Shown: piece by piece, positions 1-8,004 of the stretch
How the letters are laid out: every line of letters starts with the position of its first letter
How positions within the stretch are numbered: the first letter of the stretch is position 1
From: SBAX01 sp964646605
Lineage (GTDB): Bacteria > Planctomycetota > Phycisphaerae > UBA1845
Assembly: GCA_964646605.1 (NCBI GenBank)
Contig: CAZYEX010000090.1
Span: 1 to 16,012 of the forward strand
Reading direction: 5' to 3'
DNA: 16,012 nt
The notes under the pieces: model-generated
Databases searched by the model: none
The model's input: the letters and a program-made list of their open reading frames with translations, nothing else
What the model was told of the DNA's origin: nothing
Program-made: the position numbers and the translations under genes

Positions 1-267
1 CACCTGGAGGAGCACGGGGTTGTCGATGAACTCAAGTTCCTGGTGGAGGTGCATGGGCTCAAGCGCGTGGTTCTGATCGCGCACCAGGGCTGCGCGTTCT
101 ACGCGACACGATTGGAACTGAAAGAGCCGCGGCTGGAACTGGTGCAGCGGGCCGACCTGGTGCGCGCCGCGGCGTTCGTGCATCACGTCACCGGACTGGA
201 CGCCATCGACGCCTACTTCGCGCGGCTCGTCGAGGGCCGCGTACGCTTCGAGGAAGTGAACGTGTGA
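1..267 (+). CDS. C-terminal part of a beta-carbonic-anhydrase-like protein (5' end outside window)
   Basis: The frame is open from the first base to a TGA at 265-267, so only the last 88 residues are visible. The fragment has a hydrophobic strand followed by His-X-X-Cys (VVLIAHQGCAFY), which is the layout of the second zinc-ligand pair of beta-class carbonic anhydrases (His-X2-Cys after a beta strand). The C-terminal region then has alternating helix-like and strand-like stretches, again as in that fold. Beta-carbonic anhydrases interconvert CO2 and bicarbonate in the cytoplasm. The other ligands (Cys and the Asp/Arg dyad) lie upstream, so activity cannot be judged. The gene is convergent with the Nudix gene; 62 bp separate the two stops. 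The family call rests on a single motif and could be wrong. Confidence 0.5.
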   Translation, partial: HLEEHGVVDELKFLVEVHGLKRVVLIAHQGCAFYATRLELKEPRLELVQRADLVRAAAFVHHVTGLDAIDAYFARLVEGRVRFEEVNV

Positions 268-329
268 GCGCAGCCCGCGGACAAGGGCCTCGACGAGGAC
301 AGTGCATAAACGCGAGGGGGTCTGCGCCC

Positions 330-734
330 CTACGATTCGAGCAACCACTCGACGACGGGGCGGGAAACGGCGTCGAATTCGTATTCGCGGAGGTGCCCCT
401 TGGACACCCACCGAATTTCGGCGTAATCGAAGGGCTGCGCTTCGCCGTGCAGGAGGCCGCAAAAGAAATAGCGCATCTCCGTCTCGCATCCGTCGAGATC
501 GGTGACCACCGGCGGCTGCCCCACGACGGTCTCGACCTGGATTCCAAGTTGCTCGAAGGCGACGCGCCTCATGGCCGCTTCCGCCGGCTCCTCAGGAGTC
601 GCCTCTCCGCGGGGGAATCGCCAAAGACGCGGGGCGTCGGCTTCGCTCCGTGGCAGTACGATCAGGATGTTGTTGTCGTGTCGTTCGATGATCCCCGCGG
701 TGACAAGCGGTCGTCGCCGTCGTGGAACGCTCAT
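330..734 (-). CDS. Nudix-fold protein with a degenerate Nudix box
   Basis: A 134-residue protein, the normal size of a single-domain MutT-like Nudix protein. Strands after residue 10 and the WRFPRGE segment (38-44) lead into the Nudix helix. Against the family pattern Gx5Ex7REUxEExGU, Gly43, Glu49, Arg57, Glu61 and Gly64 are present. Two of the three metal-binding positions are changed: Glu to Val58 and Glu to Gln62. Nudix enzymes cleave nucleoside diphosphates linked to another moiety. With two acidic ligands lost, this copy may be a weak enzyme or a ligand-binding domain. The start ATG (734-732) overlaps the stop of the upstream diguanylate cyclase as ATGA, which indicates translational coupling and last place in the operon. 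The stop TAG is part of a GTAG followed by a weak GC hairpin (about 314-331). Confidence 0.8.
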   Translation of the reverse strand: MSVPRRRRPLVTAGIIERHDNNILIVLPRSEADAPRLWRFPRGEATPEEPAEAAMRRVAFEQLGIQVETVVGQPPVVTDLDGCETEMRYFFCGLLHGEAQPFDYAEIRWVSKGHLREYEFDAVSRPVVEWLLES

Positions 735-2077
735 CGCGTTTGAGGAGAATCCGCGGACGGGCTCGGGGCCTGCGCCGCGTCGCCGATGAGATAAATGCGG
801 TTCTTGCCCGCCCGCTTGGCCGACAGGAGGGCCTCGTCGGCGCGTTTCAACAAAGCGTCCGCCGAATCGCCGTCCCAGGGAAACGTCGCCAGTCCGCCGC
901 TGAGGGTCAGCGTCCCCTGACCACCCGGGCCGAGTCGGGGGAACTGCTGCCGCGAAAGTGCCTCTCGAACGCGAGTGAGAACCGCGAGGGCGCAGTCCGG
1001 GTGCTTCGACCCCGCTGCACGCGGACCCTGCGGATCCCAGAAGACGACGGCGAACTCATCCCCGCCGTATCGCGCCACCACGTCCTGCTCGCGACAGTGC
1101 TTGCGGAAGAGTTCGCCGGTTACGCGGATGATTTCGTCGCCCGCGTCGTGTCCGAAGCGGTCGTTGTAGCCCTTGAAGTCGTCGAGGTCGAAGAGCAGCA
1201 CGGTGACCGGATGGCGCTCCGCCGCCGAGCGAGCCAGAATGTCGGACAACCGTTCGAGGAGATACCGGCGGTTAAACAGCCCGCTGCACTCGTCGGTCAC
1301 GGCCAGACGCCCGAGCTGACGCTGCGTGGATGCCGCCGCGAGAACGTGGCCGATCACGCGGGAATAATGTTCGAGCTTCTGTGCGTCGGCCAAGGTGTAC
1401 GCAGCCCCCGCACGGTCGCCGACAATCAGTTGTCCGATCACGCCGCTTGCGCCCTGAAGTGCGGCGCTAAGCGCCGGTCGCGTCACCGGTTGCCCATCCG
1501 TCGCCGCCGCGCCCTGAACGACCACCGAGGCGCCGCTCGCGCCGAGCGCGAATCGAATCAGCGCCGCCGTTTTTTCCAGCAGCGCCATCGGTCGCTCGCC
1601 CATGACCGCGAGAACACCGGACAAACGCTCCAGCTCCTCCATCGAAGCCGCGGGTGCGGCAGCGACCACGGCATTCAACTCCGCGCATCCTAATGCCGCA
1701 TCGACCTCTTGATCGCCCGGCGGACAAATCAGATAGTCGTTGGCGTCACCACCCTGGAGGATCTGCCGGGCGATCGGTTCGGCGTCCGGCGGGCAACAGA
1801 GGACGATCTTCGTCCTCTTCCCCGCGGCCTGGCGCAGTCCTCCGATCGCCTTGTCCATTTGGGCGTCGGCCCCATCGACGAACGCCAACACGGCCTGGGC
1901 GGGCTCACGACACAAATCGGCGATCCCCGACAGGAACGTCTCCGCGCGGGCGATATCCCAACCCGCCCGCCGCTCTCGAAATCGCTCGATCCACGACGTG
2001 CCGGCGCCGTTGCACCGTCCGACGATCAGTAGCCGATTGCCGCGCAGAGCATCGACTATGGGAGATGGAACGGTCAT
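731..2077 (-). CDS. Diguanylate cyclase (GGDEF domain) with receiver-like and GAF-like N-terminus
   Basis: 448 residues. The C-terminal GGDEF domain spans about 255-430 and carries an intact active-site motif YGGDEF (337-342), the substrate-binding stretch FDLDDFKGYND (296-306), and an inhibitory I-site RxxD (Arg329-Asp332) exactly five residues before the motif. It should therefore make cyclic di-GMP from two GTP and be subject to product inhibition. Residues about 12-130 resemble a CheY-like fold without obvious phospho-acceptor geometry. Residues about 145-250 look like a GAF-type sensor domain; this part is inference from hydrophobic patterning. No membrane segment is visible, so it is probably cytoplasmic. 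It is the middle gene of an operon: its ATG overlaps the upstream stop (ATGA, 2074-2077) and its stop overlaps the Nudix start (731-734). Confidence 0.93.
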   Translation of the reverse strand: MTVPSPIVDALRGNRLLIVGRCNGAGTSWIERFRERRAGWDIARAETFLSGIADLCREPAQAVLAFVDGADAQMDKAIGGLRQAAGKRTKIVLCCPPDAEPIARQILQGGDANDYLICPPGDQEVDAALGCAELNAVVAAAPAASMEELERLSGVLAVMGERPMALLEKTAALIRFALGASGASVVVQGAAATDGQPVTRPALSAALQGASGVIGQLIVGDRAGAAYTLADAQKLEHYSRVIGHVLAAASTQRQLGRLAVTDECSGLFNRRYLLERLSDILARSAAERHPVTVLLFDLDDFKGYNDRFGHDAGDEIIRVTGELFRKHCREQDVVARYGGDEFAVVFWDPQGPRAAGSKHPDCALAVLTRVREALSRQQFPRLGPGGQGTLTLSGGLATFPWDGDSADALLKRADEALLSAKRAGKNRIYLIGDAAQAPSPSADSPQTR

Positions 2078-2880
2078 GGTGCGACTCGCGGCGTGGGCAG
2101 TAACGTGGGACTCGATGCCGCCGAATACGGCGTGGGGGCCAGCGATGAGATGTCGTCGGCCATCAAGGCCGCCAGTTCCTCCTCGGTAAGAAGGGGCTCA
2201 TAGTCCGACAAACTTCTTGCCGCCGAGGCGTGCGGTTCGGTCTGGGAATACGGCGCAGTGCGAACCGGAGGCGCGACTCGCGGCGGACCCTCGCCATACC
2301 GTAACCAAGGAACGCGAACCCCCGTCGTCGGCGCCGACTCTGCCTCGTCCGTGAAATCCTCATCGCCCTCCGTCTCCGGCGATAAGGGGGGTTGGGGCTC
2401 TTCCGAAACGGCGACCTCCGGATTCACCGGCGAGACGGCCTCGACCGGCGGACCGGTCACCGCGGACGGCGTGGGGTGCTGCGGGGCACGAACCGGTTCG
2501 CCGAAGGCATCGAGCGTCAACCGTCCGCGTGCTCCGCGTTCGACGGCTTCGGCGATACGCCGCTCCGACGCCGCGCTGCCATACACATATACCTCGGTCC
2601 CTCGTGCCCACCGCGCCAGCAGCGAGAAAAACTCCATCTCCGAAGGCGCTACGGCGTCCAACTCCACCACCACCATCGCGGGCGGTTCCGTATCTCGCCG
2701 CAAAGCTCGCGCCAGGGCGCGATACACGTCCTCGAACGTTTCCACCTCGAAGGACCGACGGGCGAGCGCTTCGTCGAACGGAACCGTCTCGCGGTCGCCG
2801 GACCGACGGGGAGAACGGACATGCAGCAGTCGAGGGGACACGGAACTCACAGAGGCGCACACGACCCAGCCGGTCGGCAC
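2074..2880 (-). CDS. Hypothetical protein, receiver-like N-terminal half and disordered C-terminal half
   Basis: Up to 268 residues. I do not recognise a family. Residues about 17-115 have alternating beta/alpha character, with strand VVVELDAV and strand VYVYGSA, like a CheY-type fold lacking clear catalytic Asp clusters. From about 120 on it is rich in Pro, Glu, Ser and Thr and looks disordered, ending in an acidic helix (LLTEEELAALMADDI) and a Pro/Ser tail. It is the first gene of the operon with the diguanylate cyclase, overlapping it by ATGA, so a role in cyclic di-GMP control is a context guess. The start is uncertain. GTG at 2880 is the furthest upstream start in this frame but has no ribosome binding site. 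GTG at 2850 would remove ten non-hydrophobic residues. The best ribosome binding site in the region precedes an ATG at 2896 in another frame. Confidence 0.72.
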   Translation of the reverse strand: MPTGWVVCASVSSVSPRLLHVRSPRRSGDRETVPFDEALARRSFEVETFEDVYRALARALRRDTEPPAMVVVELDAVAPSEMEFFSLLARWARGTEVYVYGSAASERRIAEAVERGARGRLTLDAFGEPVRAPQHPTPSAVTGPPVEAVSPVNPEVAVSEEPQPPLSPETEGDEDFTDEAESAPTTGVRVPWLRYGEGPPRVAPPVRTAPYSQTEPHASAARSLSDYEPLLTEEELAALMADDISSLAPTPYSAASSPTLLPTPRVAP

Positions 2881-2918
2881 AGTGCACGGTGCTCATGTGC
2901 GAAACCGCCTTTCCCCTT

Positions 2919-2947
2919 ACTCTAGCGGTTTCCGGCGACCGCGTCAA
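2919..2947 (-). promoter_or_regulatory. Sigma-70-type promoter for the receiver-like/GGDEF/Nudix operon
   Basis: On the minus strand TTGACG (2947-2942) is followed after 17 bp by TAGAGT (2924-2919), a good -35/-10 pair. The predicted transcript start is near 2912, about 30 nt before the operon's first possible start codon. It points away from the pilT promoter, so the region is divergent. Confidence 0.6.
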
Positions 2948-3012
2948 CGCGAGGACACTGGGCTGCCCCGAAACCTGCCGGCGGTCGCGGCAGCCCAAAA
3001 AAGCCCGCGAAC

Positions 3013-3040
3013 TTGATGAGCCGGATTCGATGCCTACAAT
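3013..3040 (+). promoter_or_regulatory. Sigma-70-type promoter for the pilT operon
   Basis: TTGATG (3013-3018), a 16-bp spacer and TACAAT (3035-3040). The transcript start would lie near 3047, giving a leader of about 100 nt before the GTG chosen for pilT. The -10 hexamer and spacer length match those seen upstream of pdaD. Confidence 0.6.
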
Positions 3041-3148
3041 AACACACCCTCGACCCGACCGGGCGGTGGGGCGGGTCCGGCGGCGTGGAGAGTGTACGAG
3101 CCTGCCCGACCCGGCGGCTTTCGAGAACGACATCCAAAGGCATCCCGC

Positions 3149-4309
3149 GTGTCCGAGGAGAGCACGAAGACACCTGAGGTCCCCCCCGAACCGCCGCGTG
3201 CGGCGTCGCGGAACGGGCCCCCGCGCGTCGAGCGCTACTTCCGGGCCATGGCCAAGCACGCCGCTTCGGACCTGCACTTCAAGGCCGACACCCCCGCCAA
3301 GTTCCGACTCAAAGGCGCGATTCGCAACATCGAAGCCTCCCCCCTGACCCACGAGGCCATCGAGTCCATGATGTTCGAAATCATGGATGAGCGCCAGATC
3401 GCCCTTTTTCGCTCCAAGGGGTCCATCGACTTCGCCTACCAACTACCTGGGGCCGACCGCTTCCGCATTAACGTGTTCCGCCAGCGCGGGCGGACCTCCA
3501 TGGCCACCCGGCGAGTGCCCAAGGACATCCTTGGTTTCAAGGAACTCAATCTTCCCGCGTCCATCGCCGACCTGTGCAAGCTCCACCAGGGGTTGATCCT
3601 GCTGGCCGGGATCACGGGCAGCGGCAAGAGCACGACGATCGCGGCCATGCTCGAGGAGATCAACCGCACCCGGGCGTGCCACATCATGACCATCGAGGAC
3701 CCCATCGAGTTCCTCTACGAGGACAAGCTGGCCTTCGTGAATCAACGGGAAATCGGGCTGGACGTGGACAACTACCACGACGCCCTCAAGTACATGATGC
3801 GTGAGGACCCCGACGTGGTGCTCATCGGCGAGTTGCGCGACCAGGAAACCTACAGCGCCGCCCTGGCCGCCGCCGAAACCGGGCATCTGGTGTTCGGAAC
3901 CATCCACTCCTCCAGCGCCGCCAACACCATCGGACGAATTCTCGAGCTTTTCCCGGAGCAGGCCCGGGCCCTGGTCCGAAGCTCCCTGGTTTTCAACTTG
4001 CAGGCCATTATCTGCATGAAATTGCTCCCCGGCGTCCGGGCCGACCTTCCCCGCCTCCCGGCGTGCGAGATCATGATTTGCAACAGCACCATCCGCAAGC
4101 TGATCGCCGACGGGCGGGACAACGAGGTGACCTCGGTGATTCGCAATTCCCCGCATGAGGGTATGATGGACTTTACGGACACCATCCGGCAGCTTGTGGA
4201 CCGGGAGTTGATTACCGCCAAGACGGCCTACGCGGCGGCTCCCAACCCGGATGAGTTAAAGATGCGGCTCAAGGGAATTTCCGTCACGGGAGGCGGGATC
4301 ATTGGTTAA
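3149..4309 (+). CDS. pilT: PilT-family type IV pilus retraction ATPase
   Basis: 386 residues from the GTG at 3149, which has AAAGG eight bases upstream; a GTG at 3092 in the same frame would add 19 unlikely residues. Motifs (numbered from 3149): Walker A GITGSGKST (154-162), Asp box IEDPIEF (182-188), Walker B DVVLIGELRD (222-231) and His box TGHLVFGTIHSSS (244-256). The C-terminal half has the PilT-type pattern of a helical tail ending with a PNPDELKMRLKG segment. All catalytic elements look intact. PilT hexamers hydrolyse ATP at the cytoplasmic base of type IV pili to depolymerise pilin. A low-complexity Pro/Ala stretch of about 25 residues precedes the N2D domain. No pilin or platform gene is nearby. 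It is followed after 42 bp by a GspE-like degenerate paralogue, so the two may act together. Confidence 0.9.
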   Translation: MSEESTKTPEVPPEPPRAASRNGPPRVERYFRAMAKHAASDLHFKADTPAKFRLKGAIRNIEASPLTHEAIESMMFEIMDERQIALFRSKGSIDFAYQLPGADRFRINVFRQRGRTSMATRRVPKDILGFKELNLPASIADLCKLHQGLILLAGITGSGKSTTIAAMLEEINRTRACHIMTIEDPIEFLYEDKLAFVNQREIGLDVDNYHDALKYMMREDPDVVLIGELRDQETYSAALAAAETGHLVFGTIHSSSAANTIGRILELFPEQARALVRSSLVFNLQAIICMKLLPGVRADLPRLPACEIMICNSTIRKLIADGRDNEVTSVIRNSPHEGMMDFTDTIRQLVDRELITAKTAYAAAPNPDELKMRLKGISVTGGGIIG

Positions 4310-4351
4310 ACCGCGAACAAACACAAATCCGTTACCGTACGAGAACGCATA

Positions 4352-6037
4352 ATGGTCTATTCTTTGATCGCGGCAGGGTTGATCCCCGCCGCCGACGGTT
4401 ACATCAACCTTGTCAAAGTCGGCGTTGCCGTCGTCCTGCTCCTGGGCTGGGCGGCCGCGGCGCAGTGGATCGACCGCGACACCGACGTGGTCAAGACCAA
4501 ACGCGAGCAGTGGAACATGATTGTCCTCGCCGGAGGCGCCGTCGCCTACCTCGTCTATTTCATCCCCCCTTGGTCCGGCGGGTTGTTCATGCTGGGGACC
4601 ACGTTTTGGCTTTTGATAGCGGGCGGGTCGATGCTCGCCTATTTGGTTCACCGCAACTCGCGCGTGGTCCCCGACGCCCGGATCTTTACCCCAGGGCACG
4701 TCAAGCGTCTTTTCACCCGCGGCGCTGACCGCAAGGTGACCAGCGAAAAGGGGCTGCGGGTCCGTATTTCCGACCACGCCGGAAAGTTCGTCGAATCCCC
4801 GCGAGACGCCGATGAGGCCAAGTCCTTCAACGCCGCCCAGGACTTCCTGTACGACTCCCTGTGGAAACGCGCCGCGGACGTCGAAATGGTCGGAGGCAAG
4901 GAGGGCTATCGCGTGCTCTATCGCATCGACGGCGTGGCCATCGAGAAGCCCGACGGCCTGTCCCCCGAAGACGCCGAACGCCTCATTCGCTATTTCAAGA
5001 AACTGGCGGGACTCAACGTCGAAGAAATCCGTCGGCCTCAGACCGGCAAGATGCAGGCCGCACTCCTCAGCCAAGCCGGTGACGCACCCAGAACCGAAGT
5101 CCGAACCTCGGGAACGACGGCGGGCGAACGCCTCAGCCTGCACACCCAGAGCGGTCCGACGCTCATGCGCTTCCACGATCTGGGTCTGGCCGCCCCGCGC
5201 CAGGAGGTGCTCAAGCAATGCCTGGGCAAGTCCAGCGGGATCCTCCTGGTCACGGCGCCCCCGCGCCACGGAATGACCACCACCCAATACGCGATCCTTC
5301 GCAGCCACGACGCCTACATGAACAACATCCACGCCCTGGAGCGGCGAAAGCTCCTGGACCTGGACAACATCACCCAGCAGATTTACGAAGGGGCCAACAC
5401 CGACGTCAACTACGCACGGATGCTGCAGTCCGTCCTCCGCCGCGAGCCGGACATCGTCATGGTCGGGGAGTGCGAAGACCGCGACACAGCCAAGATCGCC
5501 GCCCGCGCCGCGGCTGACGACCGCAAGATCTACCTCGGCTTGCACGCCAAGGACACCTTCGACGCCCTGGCCAAGCTCGTCACCATGGTGGAGGACGGGG
5601 CCATGATCGCCAAGGCCTTGCTGGGCATCACCAACCAGCGCCTGGTTCGGGTGTTGTGCAAGGACTGCCGCGAGGCCTTCCAGCCCGACGCCGCAACGCT
5701 CAAGAAGTTGAATATCCCCGCGGACAAGATCGAAAAATTCTATCGTCCCCCGACGGAGCAGAAACTGAACAAGCGCGGCAAGCCCATCGTTTGCGCCACG
5801 TGCCAGGGGACCGGATACGTCGGGCGAACCGGGATCTTTGAAGTTCTGGCCGTCGATGCGGCCGTGGCAAAGCTCATCGCCGAGGGCAGCGCCATCGAAA
5901 AAATCAAGGGCCAGTGCCGAAAAAACAAGATGTACTATCTTCAGGAAGAAGCCCTGCTCAAAGTCATCGACGGGACCACCAGCATGAACGAGGTGCTCCG
6001 TTGTCTGGGCGGCGGCGACAAGTCCAACGGAGGTTGA
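4352..6037 (+). CDS. Membrane-anchored GspE/PilB-like protein with defective Walker A
   Basis: 561 residues. Three hydrophobic segments (about 18-40, 54-73, 76-99) replace the usual soluble N1 domain. An N2D-like domain follows (about 155-235, with YRIDG at 190-194), then a RecA-like ATPase core. The Walker A position reads APPRHGMTTT (302-311) where GPTGSGKTTT is expected, so the phosphate-binding Lys is Met308 and two glycines are gone. The Walker B region PDIVMVGECED (366-376) keeps the catalytic Glu373, and a LGLHAKDT (395-402) stands where the His box is expected. A zinc motif CxxC (436-439) and CxxC (481-484) with GRTGIFEVL after it is fully kept, as in GspE/PilB. This looks like a non-hydrolysing, membrane-tethered partner for the adjacent PilT. 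Start ATG is 42 bp after pilT, and the next gene begins 4 bp after its stop, so one operon. Confidence 0.88.
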   Translation: MVYSLIAAGLIPAADGYINLVKVGVAVVLLLGWAAAAQWIDRDTDVVKTKREQWNMIVLAGGAVAYLVYFIPPWSGGLFMLGTTFWLLIAGGSMLAYLVHRNSRVVPDARIFTPGHVKRLFTRGADRKVTSEKGLRVRISDHAGKFVESPRDADEAKSFNAAQDFLYDSLWKRAADVEMVGGKEGYRVLYRIDGVAIEKPDGLSPEDAERLIRYFKKLAGLNVEEIRRPQTGKMQAALLSQAGDAPRTEVRTSGTTAGERLSLHTQSGPTLMRFHDLGLAAPRQEVLKQCLGKSSGILLVTAPPRHGMTTTQYAILRSHDAYMNNIHALERRKLLDLDNITQQIYEGANTDVNYARMLQSVLRREPDIVMVGECEDRDTAKIAARAAADDRKIYLGLHAKDTFDALAKLVTMVEDGAMIAKALLGITNQRLVRVLCKDCREAFQPDAATLKKLNIPADKIEKFYRPPTEQKLNKRGKPIVCATCQGTGYVGRTGIFEVLAVDAAVAKLIAEGSAIEKIKGQCRKNKMYYLQEEALLKVIDGTTSMNEVLRCLGGGDKSNGG

Positions 6038-6041
6038 GGTC

Positions 6042-7907
6042 ATGATCCTATTGCTCCTTTTCGTCGCGTTGATATTCGCCATCGCCCTGACGCAGGCGAA
6101 ACAGGGCTTTTTCAGCGCCTTGATCATGAGCGTTTTGACCATCTGCTGTTGCGCCGTTGCGGTTTGCATGCACGAATGGCTCGCGGTGACGTACCTGGCC
6201 GAGTATTGGAAACCTGACTTCGCCCATCCCCTCGCCCTCGGGGTGACCTTCGCCGTTCCGTTGTTGGTTCTGCGACTTGTTTTCGACCGCCTCATCCGTC
6301 GCCAGTGCCTCCTACCGGCATGGGTTGATCGAGCCGGCGGCGGAGTCTGCGGCATCATTACCGCGCAGATCATGGTGGGCATGATGGCCCTCTGTGTGGG
6401 CATGATTCCCTTCGGCGGGTCGGTGATGGGCTACGAGCGGGTGCCGGTGGTCCGGCGCGGCGCCGCAGGCGTGGACGCTTCGAAAATCAAGGCCGATGCG
6501 CCGGAGCGCGAGGTCTGGCTCATGCCTGACCGCTTCGCGGCCGCGACGGCCTCCTTGCTTTCCGGCGGAATTTTCAGCGGGCAGCGAAGTTTCTATGCCG
6601 ACAACCCCGACCTCGTCCGCGCCTCCGGTTGGGTGAATTCAGCCCCGTTGGGTGTCTCGCGATACGCAAAACCCAAGTCCATCCACATTGCCGGGACGGA
6701 ACCCGTGCAGTTCCTCTACACGCAGACGACCGGTTCGGAGAAGGATCGAATCCCCTCCACCTATGAAGTCCTGGACGGCAAGGATGTCAAGAGCGACCGC
6801 GAGTTGAAGGCCGTCCGCGTGGCCCTGCTCCCGGGCGCCAAGGACGAGCGCAAATCGCATATGTTCTCCCTCCGGCAGTTTCGTCTCGTGGGGCGCTCCC
6901 CGGTGGGCGGGCTGATCGAGCAGTTCGCTCCTATCGCCATCCAGCAGGCCGATGCCTCTCAGCCTACCAACCGGCACATTCGATTCATCAAGGATCGCGC
7001 GGCCAACGTTCCCGTGGTGGATGAGGTCTTCTCGCCGCGCAGTGAAGAAAGTGTCGTCGAGGTCGTCTTCGAGCTTCCCAAGGGATTCGAGCCCAGCTTC
7101 GTCGAATACAAGCGCGGCTCGCGGGCCGCGTTTCCGTCGGAGGGCGCCTCACCCCCGAAAGAGGCGGCGAAACCGCCCAAGGACGCCGGTGCCGCGACGG
7201 ACGCGAGCGCTGCCCCTCCCACCAGCGGAACAACTCCGAGTCGCCGTCGAGCGACGGGCGGCGACCAACCCGCCGCCGGCTCGCAAACCGCCGGGGCCGT
7301 GCCGCCCACCGAGAAGGGCGGCAACATCCGAGGCTTGACCGCCCAAGCCGGCAAGTCGTTTTTCGGTGACCAACTGCCCATGGAGATGAAGTCCTATCGG
7401 CGAATCGGCGATTCCGAGGTGTCACGCGGGGTCATGCTTCACGGCCACTTGGCCGGCGAGGTCGAGCAGCAGGGGGCGGGCACGGATGCCGCGGTCTCAC
7501 GCTTTGACGTGCCCGAAGGCAAGCGCCTGCTGCACCTGAACACGGGACATCTGCAAGCGCGAAGCGGACTGGGACGGTCGATCTCCTTCGCCGTGGGGAC
7601 CCTCCAGAACTACACCGTCATCGACGACCGCGGCAATGCGTTCCCGTTGGTCGGCAAGTACGCGATCGCCAACGTTGCAAATACGCGGATGGTCGAAGTG
7701 CAATACCGCGGCGAGGACGAGCGCGGTTCCATCGGCGGGGCCCTGGGAAAGTTCGACCGCATCAAGGACGATCATCTCAAGGGCGATTATCAGCTGGTGA
7801 TGCTCTTCCTGGTGGATCCGGGCGTCAAAATTGCCGCTTTCAGCACCGGCGGTGACGCTTCGCGCCGTGACGACCTGACCGGGGAGAACCTCGAAGCCCC
7901 GCGCTAA
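6042..7907 (+). CDS. CvpA-like membrane protein with a large C-terminal non-membrane domain
   Basis: 621 residues. Four hydrophobic segments (about 2-18, 24-44, 63-82, 100-124) with a WVDRAGGGVCG turn before the fourth resemble the CvpA/colicin-V-production membrane domain. After residue about 130 there is no further membrane segment. This long region has beta-rich parts (about 150-355 and 430-605) separated by a Pro/Ala/Ser/Thr linker (about 355-427). CvpA proteins are inner-membrane proteins of poorly defined role. The extension is not part of the family and I do not recognise it. Good ribosome binding sequence (GGAGG at 6029-6033, GAGGT at 6036-6040) lies before ATG 6042, and the gene is 4 bp after the GspE-like gene, so they are co-transcribed. 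The context suggests a membrane complex with the two ATPase-like proteins. Confidence 0.75.
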   Translation: MILLLLFVALIFAIALTQAKQGFFSALIMSVLTICCCAVAVCMHEWLAVTYLAEYWKPDFAHPLALGVTFAVPLLVLRLVFDRLIRRQCLLPAWVDRAGGGVCGIITAQIMVGMMALCVGMIPFGGSVMGYERVPVVRRGAAGVDASKIKADAPEREVWLMPDRFAAATASLLSGGIFSGQRSFYADNPDLVRASGWVNSAPLGVSRYAKPKSIHIAGTEPVQFLYTQTTGSEKDRIPSTYEVLDGKDVKSDRELKAVRVALLPGAKDERKSHMFSLRQFRLVGRSPVGGLIEQFAPIAIQQADASQPTNRHIRFIKDRAANVPVVDEVFSPRSEESVVEVVFELPKGFEPSFVEYKRGSRAAFPSEGASPPKEAAKPPKDAGAATDASAAPPTSGTTPSRRRATGGDQPAAGSQTAGAVPPTEKGGNIRGLTAQAGKSFFGDQLPMEMKSYRRIGDSEVSRGVMLHGHLAGEVEQQGAGTDAAVSRFDVPEGKRLLHLNTGHLQARSGLGRSISFAVGTLQNYTVIDDRGNAFPLVGKYAIANVANTRMVEVQYRGEDERGSIGGALGKFDRIKDDHLKGDYQLVMLFLVDPGVKIAAFSTGGDASRRDDLTGENLEAPR

Positions 7908-8004
7908 ATGCCCGAATCCCCTGGCCACAGGAAAAGGGCCCCGTCGTCCGAACCGATAAGTCGGTGGGATTTCGACACCACCCCCAACGGGTTTTCCGAA
8001 TCGC

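Noticed and set aside
2960..3002. GGGCTGCC / GGCAGCCC inverted repeat followed by AAAAAA
   Set aside because: The run is A on the plus strand and so precedes the hairpin as T on the minus strand; no gene ends here, so it is not a rho-independent terminator.
3092..3148. Upstream GTG start for pilT
   Set aside because: Adds 19 Arg/Pro-rich residues without a good ribosome binding site, while GTG 3149 has AAAGG at the right distance.
4256..6403. 715-codon open frame on the minus strand opposite the GspE-like gene
   Set aside because: It mirrors the codon phase of a GC-rich gene on the other strand, shows no domain and crosses gene borders; the plus-strand product has clear motifs.
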